From positions 62,001 to 126,000 of the forward strand of contig NZ_JACSCW010000001.1 of assembly GCF_014333585.1 (NCBI RefSeq): a stretch of 64,000 bases of DNA, written 5' to 3'. The notes beneath the pieces were generated by a model, which worked only from the letters and a program-made list of their open reading frames with translations, ran no database searches and was not told the origin of the DNA. The translations under genes were made by a program, and so were the position numbers. The DNA comes from Hymenobacter sp. BT188. GTDB lineage: Bacteria > Bacteroidota > Bacteroidia > Cytophagales > Hymenobacteraceae. Below, piece by piece: positions 40,589 through 49,522 of the stretch (position 1 is its first letter; each line of letters opens with the position of its first letter).

Positions 40589-43243
40589 ATGCGCTCCTAT
40601 CTATTTTTTGCTTTAGTCTTATGCAAGGCTGTCCTGTTTACTACATTCAGCGGATACGCCGGTATCATCCGGGGCCGGGTGACGGACGCACAGGGAACAG
40701 CGCTGGCCTACGCCAACGTAGCGGTGCGCACCACCTCCACCAGCACTGCCGCTAACGAGCAGGGCGATTATCAGCTAAAATTGCCCCCTGGTCGCTACGA
40801 ATTGGTGTTTCAGTACGTGGGCTACAAGCCCCGCATCGAAGCCGTGCAGGTAGCCGGCGGCGACACGCTCACGGTGCTGAATGTGAGTCTGCAAACGGAA
40901 ACCTACAACGTAGGGGAGGTGCTGGTGCGCTCCACCGACCGCGACCCGGCCTACGCGCTGGTGCAGCACGCTATTCAGTGGCGGCGCTACCACCGCTCGG
41001 AAATAGCTGCGTTTTCAGCTCGCACTTATATCAAAGCCATCATTCGTTTGACCGATGTGCCCGGCAAGATTCTGGGTATTATCAAAACGGACCCTAGCTT
41101 GAAGCCAGGCGTGGTGTATTTGTCAGAATCGGTTTCGGAGCTGTCATTTCGCCAGCCGGGCCAGATTCGGGAGCGCATGATTTCCTCGCGGGTAAGCGGC
41201 AGCAGCAAGGGCTTCAGCTTTAATAGAGCCTCGGGACGGAGCTTCAATTTCTATGATAACCTGATTCAATCGGGGTTTTCAGAGCGCGGCTTTGTTTCGC
41301 CTATTGCCCAGAATGCTATGCTCTTTTACCGCTACGAGCTGGTGGGCACCAGTACCCAGGACGGGCGGCAAATCCACAAAATCCGCGTAACGCCGCGCCG
41401 CCGCAACGACCCGGCTTTCACTGGCTTTATCTATCTGGTTGATGGTACCTGGCGGCTTCATAGCCTGGAGCTGAGCCTGAACCAAAATTCGGGAATTGAG
41501 TATGTCGAGAGCATCCGCATCTCCCAGCAGTTTGCGCCCGCACCTGGCCCCTCCGACGTGTGGGTGATGCAGTCGCAGAAGGTGAGTCTGGTGGGGGAGG
41601 GCTTCGGGTTTAAAGGCAATGGCTCCTTCAATGCTATTCTGTCGAACTACCGCGTCACGCCCACCTATCCCAACCGCCCCGACGAGAAAGTAGTTGCCGC
41701 TGCGCCTGTAGCCCCCGACGCCACGTCTGCGCCCGTGGGTCGCGAAACAGTAGCCGAGGTTAAGAAGCAGCGCCCCGATTTGGGGGGCATTTCTCGCCAG
41801 CTGCGCAAGCAAACCAAGCTGGCTGATCAGCAGCTGGAGCAGCAAGCCCGCGAAGTCGGTGTTGAGCCATTAGCTAAAGGCGAAGTAATGCGGGTAGAAG
41901 AGGGTGCTAACGAGCGCGACTCCAGCTACTGGGCCCAGATCCGCCCCATTCCGCTCACGGACGAAGAAGCGCGCGACTATCAGGTAAAAGACAGCTCGGA
42001 AGTCATCAAAAAGTCGCGGCCCTACCAGGATTCCCTGGACCGCAAACGCAACGAGATTGAGCCGACGGAGGTGCTCCTAACTGGCTACGAGTACACCAAC
42101 TCTTTTCGGCGGCGCACGGTGCGCGTAGAGCCCATCTTTAATATTCTGCAATACAGCACTGTAGAGGGCACCATTGTGAATGCAGAGGCCACTTACACCC
42201 AGCGTTTCGAAGACCGGCGCAACTACTCCTTCACGCCGACGTTGCGTTATGGTTTCGCGGCCAAACTGTTTAGCCCAAGCCTGTCGGGGGGCTATACTTA
42301 CAAGCCGCTTTCGTTTAGCCGCATAGGGTTTGTGGTGGGCCGTACGATCGAGAATTTCGACCCAGCCAGCCAGCTTACGCCCTTCATCAATACGCAGTAC
42401 ACCCTGCTGCGCAATACCAACTACGCCAAATATTACCAGCGCGATGGGGGCGAAATTAACTTCCGCACCGAACTGGTTAACGGCCTCACCCTGCGTACCG
42501 CTCTGGGCTATGCCGACCGCCGCGAGCTGCAAAACGCCACCATAAAAACCATCGTGGATGTGCCCGGCCGAGCTTTCACGCCCAATGACCCCATAAACGA
42601 GGAATTGCCCGGCGGCACTAGCTTCGGCCGCAACCAGTCGCTAACGGCTTACGCTGAGCTGCTCTGGCAGCCGGGGCAGCAGTACATTATCCGACCAACC
42701 GGCAAATTCAACCTGGGCTCTAAATACCCGACTTTCCGGCTGGGACTGCGTCAGAGCTTCGGAGGTGTGCTTGGGTCAGATGTGCGCTACTCGCGCCTGG
42801 AAGGCGGTTTGCGTAAAACGCTGGAATTGGGCCTATTTGGCGAAAGCAATTTCGACGTGACGGTGGGGGGCTTTTTGGGTCGCCCTCAACTCTCTTTTAT
42901 GGACTACCGCCACTTCGCCGGCAACCAAACCATTTTCGCCGCCGACTTCAGCCAGTTCCAGCTGCTCGACTACTACAACTTCAGCACGCGCCGCAGCTAC
43001 ATCGAAGGCCACTACAACCACCATTTCAACGGCTTCTTCCTGAACAAAGTACCGCTGCTGCGCCGCCTGAAATGGCAGGAAGTAGCTTCGCTGAATTACC
43101 TGCGTACGCCCAACGTGGGGCACTATGTGGAGCTGGGCGCGGGCATCGAGCACATTTTCAAAATCTTCCGGGTAGATGTGTATACCGCCCTGCGCTCGGG
43201 TGAGAAGCTGGATACAGGCATTCGCATCGGGGCTGGTTTTTAG
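40589..43243 (+). CDS. DUF5686 protein with CarboxypepD_reg-like N-terminus
   Basis: An 884-residue outer-membrane protein. Signal peptide, then a carboxypeptidase-regulatory-like domain (about 25-112, RGRVTDAQGTALAYANVAV), then the DUF5686 region from about 125 (YALVQHAIQWRRYHRSEI, ISSRVSGSSKGFSFNRASG). The C-terminal third consists of barrel-like strands. A basic and Gln-rich linker lies at about 395-430. Common in Bacteroidota; function unknown, perhaps assembly or transport at the outer membrane. TACCTTG at 40559-40565, about 24 bases before the start, resembles the Bacteroidota -7 box. Confidence 0.9.
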   Translation: MRSYLFFALVLCKAVLFTTFSGYAGIIRGRVTDAQGTALAYANVAVRTTSTSTAANEQGDYQLKLPPGRYELVFQYVGYKPRIEAVQVAGGDTLTVLNVSLQTETYNVGEVLVRSTDRDPAYALVQHAIQWRRYHRSEIAAFSARTYIKAIIRLTDVPGKILGIIKTDPSLKPGVVYLSESVSELSFRQPGQIRERMISSRVSGSSKGFSFNRASGRSFNFYDNLIQSGFSERGFVSPIAQNAMLFYRYELVGTSTQDGRQIHKIRVTPRRRNDPAFTGFIYLVDGTWRLHSLELSLNQNSGIEYVESIRISQQFAPAPGPSDVWVMQSQKVSLVGEGFGFKGNGSFNAILSNYRVTPTYPNRPDEKVVAAAPVAPDATSAPVGRETVAEVKKQRPDLGGISRQLRKQTKLADQQLEQQAREVGVEPLAKGEVMRVEEGANERDSSYWAQIRPIPLTDEEARDYQVKDSSEVIKKSRPYQDSLDRKRNEIEPTEVLLTGYEYTNSFRRRTVRVEPIFNILQYSTVEGTIVNAEATYTQRFEDRRNYSFTPTLRYGFAAKLFSPSLSGGYTYKPLSFSRIGFVVGRTIENFDPASQLTPFINTQYTLLRNTNYAKYYQRDGGEINFRTELVNGLTLRTALGYADRRELQNATIKTIVDVPGRAFTPNDPINEELPGGTSFGRNQSLTAYAELLWQPGQQYIIRPTGKFNLGSKYPTFRLGLRQSFGGVLGSDVRYSRLEGGLRKTLELGLFGESNFDVTVGGFLGRPQLSFMDYRHFAGNQTIFAADFSQFQLLDYYNFSTRRSYIEGHYNHHFNGFFLNKVPLLRRLKWQEVASLNYLRTPNVGHYVELGAGIEHIFKIFRVDVYTALRSGEKLDTGIRIGAGF

Positions 43244-43268
43244 AGCCTTCATGTTATTAAGCTCCGCC

Positions 43269-43286
43269 TCTGCATGACGTTCTGAA
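43269..43286 (+). repeat. Solo arm related to the 57.8 kb inverted repeat
   Basis: CTCTGCATGACGTTCTGAA matches the outer end of the right arm at about 57847-57863. No complementary left arm is present, so it looks like a remnant of that repeat family. Confidence 0.45.
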
Positions 43287-43375
43287 ATTTATAGCATGAC
43301 AATTCCCCCTTTTCCACCTACGCTCCGCTAGCTACACACGCCAACTCATCTTATCTTGACAAGAAAAAAGAGAAG

Positions 43376-45004
43376 ATGAACCGAAGAGTATTTCTGCGTA
43401 ACAGCAGCTTAGCTGGCGTTGCCCTTTCCACCCTCTCCCTCAACGCCTGCACCACCGATTCCACATCTGCCAAAACCGCCGCTGCCACTGCCGCTGATAC
43501 CGACGATACCTTTGCCCTTAATGAAATCACGGTAACGGAGCTGCAAGAAAAAATGAATGCGGGCCAGTACACTTCCCGCAGCATCACCGAGCTGTACTTG
43601 CGCCGCATTGCGGGCATGGACAAAAAAGGCCCCCAACTGCGCTCAATTATTGAGCTAAACCCCGATGCGCTCAGCATTGCGGAGGAGATGGATAAAGAGC
43701 GCCGGGCCGGCAAAGTGCGCGGCCCGCTGCACGGTATTCCCGTTCTCATCAAGGACAACATCAACTCTGCCGATCAGATGCAGACCACCGCCGGCTCGTT
43801 GGCGCTGGCCGGCAACAAAGCCTCGCAGGATGCCTTTATTGTCAAGAAGCTGCGCGAAGCTGGCGCAGTGCTGCTGGGCAAAACCAATCTGAGCGAGTGG
43901 GCCAACTTCCGCTCCACGCGCTCTACCAGTGGTTGGAGCAGTCGTGGGGGGCAAACGAAGAACGCCTACATCCTTGACCGCACACCCAGCGGGTCCAGTT
44001 CCGGCTCCGGCACTGCCGTGGCGGCCAACTTCTGCGCCCTGGCCATCGGCACCGAAACGGATGGCTCTATTGTGTCGCCGGCCTCGTGCAATGGGCTGGT
44101 CGGCTTCAAACCCACGGTGGGCCTGCTCAGCCGCACTGGCATCATTCCCATCTCCGCCACCCAGGACACCGCCGGCCCCATGACGCGCACCGTCCGCGAC
44201 GCGGCCATCCTGCTCTCCGCCCTCGCCGGCCCCGATCCCGCCGACCCCATTACCCAGCAAAGCGCCGGCAAAACGGCTTCCGACTACACCAAATTCCTGT
44301 TTCCGCAGGCGCTGGGGGGCAAAATTATCGGCGTGGAGAAGTCCCATTTGGAAGGCAGCTCCGACGCTATTCCGCTATTCAAAAAAGCCATTGAGCTACT
44401 CAAGGCCCAGGGCGCGACCATCGTGGAAGTGGACGTGCTCAAGCAAATCAACCCCTTGGGCGAGGCCGAGTACGATGTGCTGCTCTACGAGTTCAAGGAC
44501 GGCGTAAATAAGTACCTAGCCACGGCCAATGCTAAGGTGAAAACTCTGGCCGACGTTATTGCCTTTAACAAGCAAAACGAGCCCAAGGCTATGCCCTTCT
44601 TCAAGCAGGAAATTCTGGAAGCCTCCGAGAAGCTAGGCGACCTGAGCACTCCTAAATACTTGGAAGCCCGCCGCAAATCGTACGCTGGCGCCCGTCAGGT
44701 TCTTAGCTCTACGCTGCGCAACAACAGGCTCGCCGCCATCATCGGTATTACCAACAGTCCCGCCCCCGCCATCGACCTGATCAACGGTGACTCCTGGCCC
44801 GGCCCCGGCTTCTCGTCGCCCGCCGCTATGGCAGGCTACCCGCACATTACGGTGCCCATGGGCCAGGCGCACGGCCTGCCGGTGGGCTTGTCCTTCGTCG
44901 GGCCGGCGTACGGGGAAGCGGGTTTATTGAGCGTAGCCTACGCCTACGAGCAAGCCTCGAAGCAGCGCAAGGCACCGGAGTTTCGGGGGCCTTTTGTGGG
45001 GTAG
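43376..45004 (+). CDS. Amidase family protein, exported
   Basis: A 542-residue amidase-signature enzyme. The N-terminus ([20 protein letters not shown], then a Cys) indicates Tat-like export and perhaps a lipid anchor. The Ser-cisSer-Lys triad is visible: Lys in [11 protein letters not shown], Ser in [14 protein letters not shown], nucleophile Ser in [20 protein letters not shown]. The C-terminal part has [19 protein letters not shown]. It is similar in layout to other secreted amidases; the substrate is unknown. TATCTTG at 43352, 18 bases before the start, may be part of its promoter. Confidence 0.9.
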   Translation: MNRRVFLRNSSLAGVALSTLSLNACTTDSTSAKTAAATAADTDDTFALNEITVTELQEKMNAGQYTSRSITELYLRRIAGMDKKGPQLRSIIELNPDALSIAEEMDKERRAGKVRGPLHGIPVLIKDNINSADQMQTTAGSLALAGNKASQDAFIVKKLREAGAVLLGKTNLSEWANFRSTRSTSGWSSRGGQTKNAYILDRTPSGSSSGSGTAVAANFCALAIGTETDGSIVSPASCNGLVGFKPTVGLLSRTGIIPISATQDTAGPMTRTVRDAAILLSALAGPDPADPITQQSAGKTASDYTKFLFPQALGGKIIGVEKSHLEGSSDAIPLFKKAIELLKAQGATIVEVDVLKQINPLGEAEYDVLLYEFKDGVNKYLATANAKVKTLADVIAFNKQNEPKAMPFFKQEILEASEKLGDLSTPKYLEARRKSYAGARQVLSSTLRNNRLAAIIGITNSPAPAIDLINGDSWPGPGFSSPAAMAGYPHITVPMGQAHGLPVGLSFVGPAYGEAGLLSVAYAYEQASKQRKAPEFRGPFVG

Positions 45005-45051
45005 AGAAAATACATGTTATATACAGTCGCTGCTTACGCCGAGTAACTGCG

Positions 45052-45918
45052 ATGAATGTAGAATTTGAGCAATATTATTTAATGGTTCAGACCCCCAACG
45101 TTAGTCAAGAGCTTTACGAATCATATTCCTCGTATCTAGAACGGGTAATTGTGTTGAAAGGGATGCTGTACCATGTAAGCAATATCTTTAAGCGAGACTT
45201 AAGTATGACTGAATCATGGCAAAATGATTCGACTAATATTTTATCAGCTAGCTCATTAGTTATAGGTGACTTAACAGGGCCTGATGATAATGGATGGAAA
45301 CTATATTACCACACAGGAAAAAACTATGTAGCTCGGCTGAATTCATATGAAATTGAATTAAAAAATTACGAGGAAAGGGAAGCAAATTATTCTGTTATAC
45401 AGGCCTACGAATCGTTTACAACATATTTCAAGGATATGTTGGCCGTGTATTTTTATCTATCCAAGGTGAATACAGATTTACTAAAGTCAATTAGTATAAA
45501 TGCGTCATCACAAGAATATAAAAATGCAATTAGGGAAAATAATTTTGGTAGAGCTAATAAAGAGTTATTCAAGGAGGCTAGAAATATTTCTGATAATTTC
45601 AAAAATGGAGAAGTTATCAACGGATCGGGTCTAAATTTATTCGATTGGTATCAGTCTCTGTCAGTAGTGAGAGATGCTATAGTCCATAGTCAAGGTATGG
45701 TAAAGTTAAAATATTTTGAAAAACTTACTGATAATCAAAAGAAAATACTGCACAGGTATTTTTGTGACAAAAATTGCGCTGATGACCTCATAAATGTAAA
45801 TTTAAAGGTCGATTCAGCTAATATGATATTAGAGAGATTAGCGGAGTTCGCCTTCTTCATTTTCAAAAGCCTGTCTATTGAAGTTGGTAAGGAATGGAGA
45901 GTTATGAAAGGCCAGTAA
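45052..45918 (+). CDS. Orphan protein with HEPN-like RX4H motif, AT-rich
   Basis: A 288-residue, mostly helical, cytoplasmic-looking protein without signal or membrane segment. I cannot assign a named family. The C-terminal third has SVVRDAIVHSQGMVKLKY: R-x4-H followed by a Gly, in a helix-turn setting typical of HEPN domains, where this motif forms the RNase active site. The middle contains a long polar helix (EIELKNYEEREANYSVIQAY). The DNA is far more AT-rich than the amidase and ABC-F genes beside it and lacks the GGGGGGC motif, so it was probably acquired. HEPN proteins often act in phage defence or toxin-antitoxin pairs; no partner gene is next to it, so a defence role is only a hypothesis. 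Confidence 0.65.
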   Translation: MNVEFEQYYLMVQTPNVSQELYESYSSYLERVIVLKGMLYHVSNIFKRDLSMTESWQNDSTNILSASSLVIGDLTGPDDNGWKLYYHTGKNYVARLNSYEIELKNYEEREANYSVIQAYESFTTYFKDMLAVYFYLSKVNTDLLKSISINASSQEYKNAIRENNFGRANKELFKEARNISDNFKNGEVINGSGLNLFDWYQSLSVVRDAIVHSQGMVKLKYFEKLTDNQKKILHRYFCDKNCADDLINVNLKVDSANMILERLAEFAFFIFKSLSIEVGKEWRVMKGQ

Positions 45919-45943
45919 CTATTATACCCTCCTCTCAAATCCT

Positions 45944-45951
45944 TACCTTTG
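45944..45951 (+). promoter_or_regulatory. Possible Bacteroidota -7 box upstream of ABC-F gene
   Basis: TACCTTTG fits the Bacteroidota -7 consensus TAnnTTTG exactly and lies 20 bases before the ABC-F start codon. I see no clear TTG at the expected -33 distance, so confidence is limited. Confidence 0.4.
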
Positions 45952-45971
45952 CAGCTTCATAGCAAAGTAGG

Positions 45972-47882
45972 ATGATTTCCATTAACGACTTAGACTTCCA
46001 TTTTGGCTCGCGTACGCTCTACGACAAGGCCAGTCTCCACATAAAGCCCAAAGACAAAATCGGCCTGATTGGGCTGAATGGAACGGGCAAATCCACGCTG
46101 CTGCGCATTCTGGTGGGCGAGTACAAGCCCGACGGTGGTAGCATTCAAATGGGTAAAGAAGTGTCGTTGGGCTTCCTGAATCAGGATTTGCTCAGCTACG
46201 ACACCCACGAGAGCATCCTCAACGTGGCCATGCAGGCCTTTGAGGAAGCCCTGAACGTGCAGAAGAAAATTGACCAGATTCTGGTCGAGTTTGAGAGTAA
46301 CTACCACGACGACCTCGTACAGAAGCTCGCCGATTTGCAGGAGCGCTTCGAGGCCCTGGGCGGCTACACCATGCAGGCCGAGGCCGAAGAGATTCTGGAA
46401 GGTCTGGGCTTCACAACCGAGGAGCTCCAGCGTCCGCTCAAAACCTTCAGCGGTGGCTGGCGGATGCGGGTAATGCTGGCCAAAATCCTGCTCCAGAAAC
46501 CCTCGCTGCTCCTGCTCGACGAGCCGACCAACCACTTGGACCTTCCCAGTATCAAGTGGATTGAGAACTACCTGGCCGACTACGAAGGCGCCGTTATCAT
46601 CGTATCCCACGACCGTGAGTTCCTAGACCGTACCACCAACACGACGGTGGAAGTGACGGGGGGCAAATTGGTGCAATACGCCGGTAACTACACCTATTAC
46701 CTAGAGGAAAAGGAAGAGCGCAACGCTATCCAAAAAGGCGCTTTCGAGAACCAGCAGGCCCAAATTAGGCAGGCTGAGAAGTTTATTGAGCGTTTCAAAG
46801 CCAAAGCATCCAAGGCCAAGCAGGCCCAAAGCCGCGTGAAGATGCTCGATAAGCTGGAGCGCATCGACGACGTAGCCAACGACGCGGCCCGCGTGAACAT
46901 CAAGTTCAATTTCACGGTGCAGCCCGGCCGCCACATCCTGCGCATGGAGCACGTGGGCAAGAAGTACGGCGACAAACTCATCTTCCGCGACACGAACCTG
47001 CATATCGAGCGCGGCGACAAAATTGCGCTCGTCGGGGCCAATGGTAAAGGGAAGTCCACGCTCATGCGCCTGGTAGCAGGGCAGGAGCCGCCTTCCAACG
47101 GCAACCACCAGCTCGGCCACAACGTGATTATGTCATTCTACGCTCAGCACCAGCTGGAAAGCCTGAACGTGAACAACGAGATTTTGCAGGAGATGAACGA
47201 GGCTGGCTCCAAGCGCAACGAGATGGAGCTACGCTCCGTGCTGGGTTCCTTCCTCTTCACCGGCGAGCAGGTGTACAAGAAGATTAAGGTGCTCTCAGGA
47301 GGCGAAAAAAGTCGCGTGGCCCTGGCTAAGACGCTCATCTCGGAAGCTAACTTCCTCCTGCTTGACGAGCCGACCAACCACCTGGACATGCAGTCAGTGA
47401 ACATCCTGATTCAGGCCCTGGAGCAGTACGAAGGCACTTACATCGTCATCAGCCACGACCGTTTCTTCGTGGAGAATGTGGCCAACAAGATCTGGTTTAT
47501 CGAGGATTACCAGCTCAAGGAATACCCCGGTACCTACTCCGAGTTTGAGCAGTGGCAGGAAGACCGCGACAAAGCCGCCAAAAAAGCAGCCCTAAGCGCA
47601 CCCGCGCCCTCTACCAAAGCCGCAGTTAATCAAAAATCTGCGCCCGCTAAAGCCGAGCCGGCCAAATCAACCAGCAACGGCAGCGCCAAAAGCAGCCGAG
47701 AGCTACAGGAAGTAGAAAGCCGCATCACCATCCTGGAAAAAGAGTTGGCTCAATACGAAGCCCAACTCGCCGACCCCGGCATCTACAGCAACGCCGCCCA
47801 ACTAAAAGACGCCACGCTGAAATTTGAGCAAGTACAGAAAGAGCTGACTGCTCAGACGAAGCGTTGGGAAGAATTGGTTTGA
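45972..47882 (+). CDS. ABC-F family ATPase
   Basis: A 636-residue soluble protein with two ABC domains and no membrane segments. Domain 1: Walker A GLNGTGKSTLL, signature TFSGGWRMRV, Walker B LLLLDEPTNHLD. Domain 2: Walker A GANGKGKSTLM, signature VLSGGEKSRV, Walker B LLLDEPTNHLD. The interdomain linker is rich in Lys and Arg (FKAKASKAKQAQSRVKML), and a C-terminal coiled coil follows an Ala/Lys-rich stretch. ABC-F proteins act on ribosomes (translation factors or antibiotic-resistance proteins); this looks like a housekeeping Uup/YheS-like member rather than a resistance variant, though this cannot be decided here. Confidence 0.93.
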   Translation: MISINDLDFHFGSRTLYDKASLHIKPKDKIGLIGLNGTGKSTLLRILVGEYKPDGGSIQMGKEVSLGFLNQDLLSYDTHESILNVAMQAFEEALNVQKKIDQILVEFESNYHDDLVQKLADLQERFEALGGYTMQAEAEEILEGLGFTTEELQRPLKTFSGGWRMRVMLAKILLQKPSLLLLDEPTNHLDLPSIKWIENYLADYEGAVIIVSHDREFLDRTTNTTVEVTGGKLVQYAGNYTYYLEEKEERNAIQKGAFENQQAQIRQAEKFIERFKAKASKAKQAQSRVKMLDKLERIDDVANDAARVNIKFNFTVQPGRHILRMEHVGKKYGDKLIFRDTNLHIERGDKIALVGANGKGKSTLMRLVAGQEPPSNGNHQLGHNVIMSFYAQHQLESLNVNNEILQEMNEAGSKRNEMELRSVLGSFLFTGEQVYKKIKVLSGGEKSRVALAKTLISEANFLLLDEPTNHLDMQSVNILIQALEQYEGTYIVISHDRFFVENVANKIWFIEDYQLKEYPGTYSEFEQWQEDRDKAAKKAALSAPAPSTKAAVNQKSAPAKAEPAKSTSNGSAKSSRELQEVESRITILEKELAQYEAQLADPGIYSNAAQLKDATLKFEQVQKELTAQTKRWEELV

Positions 47883-47912
47883 GAAAATATTAAGCAATTT
47901 CTCAGATAAGCG

Positions 47913-47947
47913 AAAAAGCCCCCCGGAAATATTTCCGGGGGGCTTTC
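47913..47947 (+). terminator. Terminator built from paired G6C motifs
   Basis: AAAAAGCCCCCCGGAAA and TTTCCGGGGGGCTTTCT form a long hairpin with a two-base loop, 30 bases after the ABC-F stop. It marks the left side of the AT-rich block that follows. Confidence 0.88.
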
Positions 47948-48173
47948 TAATTAGTAACGTTTAAGTATTTGCGAAGGCAGGGAGTTCATTGATTGTCCTG
48001 CCCGGTACAAATGCCTAGTTGAAAATATGATGTTGAAGTTAAGAACTAAAGCTGAAAATTAAACGTCGTGCCCGAACCGCTGCTAATGCTTGCACATAGC
48101 TGATGGTCCATTGTCTAGCCCTGCTTTTGCAAATAATTTTGTTGGATGCAGCCTTGTTGTCACAACTCATATA

Positions 48174-49148
48174 TTACTTCAGGAATTCCCATATTAGATT
48201 TTCTGTTTCAACCGGATTTGAAATAAAGACATAATGATTTGCCCCTTTTATTTCTTTCGTTACTCCATTTCTTACTTCTTTTTCAAACAATGCAATTTGC
48301 TCTCTGGCAAGGTTGCCAAACATGGTGTAACAGATATCAGCTTTCTTTTTATTTAAAGAATCAAGTGAATTATAAAATGGAATAACTGTGTGGATTGAGC
48401 CGGCAATTGAGTAAATAGCCAAGGCGGGACAACTTATACTTGTATAATTTGGCCGTTCAATACCTGATATAATTTTTCCCTGTATTTCACCAGGCGTTAC
48501 ATCTTTCTGATATTTACCGTCTTTTGAAAATACCATGGTACTTTTCATTTCATCATCAGGCATAGAAACCCCTGTGGTTTTTTTCGCAAATACTTTTAAA
48601 TTTTCAAATGAAGAAGAATCATTTGCAGTTGGAATTGGGGAAGCTGGAGCATAAGGCATAATGGTAGTTATAATACTACTACGGTCATAAGCTGCATCTA
48701 AATAAACTACTTTAGCTACTTTCTCTGGATAAGTTGATGAAAATTTTGAAATTTCTTCACCAGCAATAGAATGACCAATCAATATTACTTTGTCGAGATT
48801 CAGGGCTTTTGTTACAGCCAAAATATCCATAGCTAAAGTATCAATACGATAGCCATTAGTCGTTTGTTCAGAAGCCCCGAATCCTCTTCTTGTCATAGCG
48901 TAAACATGAAATTTGTCGCAAAATTTTGGAGCAAAATCAATAAACACATGGGCGGAGTTCCCCAAACCTGATAGAAACAGAACTGGTTCTCCAGTGCCAC
49001 CAAAATCTAGTATTTCAATTTTATTGTTTGTACTGCCACTTACAAATTTCGTTTGATAAACCGCTTGGCTTTTTTTATTTGATGTACTGCAAGAGAAAAG
49101 AAAAAAAATAGCTACAATAGTAGCTAAGAATATTTTTAAATGTAGCAT
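48174..49148 (-). CDS. Alpha/beta hydrolase lipoprotein
   Basis: A 324-residue protein with a lipoprotein signal (MLHLKIFLATIVAIFFLFS, then Cys). The hydrolase fold shows the oxyanion region LFLSGLGNSAHVF, nucleophile elbow GHSIAGEE, and a C-terminal His in KGANHYVFIS. The substrate is not predictable. The DNA is markedly AT-rich, unlike the ABC-F gene to its left, and lacks the window's frequent G6C motif. It belongs to an accessory block with the SulP, broken arr and GNAT genes. Confidence 0.83.
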   Translation of the reverse strand: MLHLKIFLATIVAIFFLFSCSTSNKKSQAVYQTKFVSGSTNNKIEILDFGGTGEPVLFLSGLGNSAHVFIDFAPKFCDKFHVYAMTRRGFGASEQTTNGYRIDTLAMDILAVTKALNLDKVILIGHSIAGEEISKFSSTYPEKVAKVVYLDAAYDRSSIITTIMPYAPASPIPTANDSSSFENLKVFAKKTTGVSMPDDEMKSTMVFSKDGKYQKDVTPGEIQGKIISGIERPNYTSISCPALAIYSIAGSIHTVIPFYNSLDSLNKKKADICYTMFGNLAREQIALFEKEVRNGVTKEIKGANHYVFISNPVETENLIWEFLK

Positions 49149-49522
49149 TTAGTAGTTGTTTATGATTAGTGCTAAATGATTTTACAGTTTGCTCGTTGAA
49201 TTTGATGTTGCTCAATAAGGTTGCAGCCAAGATGTAGATACCTGCTATTTATGGGCTGCGTGAATAGCGGGTATTTCTTCTCAGTACGTGAGTAAGTAGC
49301 GGGTAGCATACCAAACAAGCCTGCTATCTGCCCCTGTGGCACTACAGGCCCAAGCTAGCGAGTGAAGAGGCAGGGCGGTTTCGTTGAGCCACATAGATTA
49401 AAATTTTTAAACCAATTTGCCGGCCACCCTCACGGGTACAGCAGATACTTCAGGCGCCGCTGCTTGTACTGGCTAAGCTGCGGATACCGAGAACGGTAGG
49501 ACTTAATTGTTTACATTGATAT
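49149..49522. other. Intergenic region with a possible gene remnant
   Basis: No intact gene. The part from 49370 to 49500 is more GC-rich than its surroundings. On the minus strand, about 49432-49506 encodes SYRSRYPQLSQYKQRRLKYL then LYP and a stop. The basic tail could be the end of a lost gene, for example a transposase, but it is too short to identify. It might mark a past insertion next to the SulP gene. Confidence 0.3.

Noticed and set aside
43655-44347. Minus-strand frame of 230 codons opposite the amidase
   Set aside because: Gly/Ala/Arg-rich antisense frame typical of GC-rich coding DNA; the amidase frame holds the catalytic motifs.
45052-47882. HEPN-like gene and ABC-F gene as a two-gene defence system
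   Set aside because: The ABC-F protein looks like a housekeeping type, the composition differs sharply, and a separate promoter-like box precedes it.
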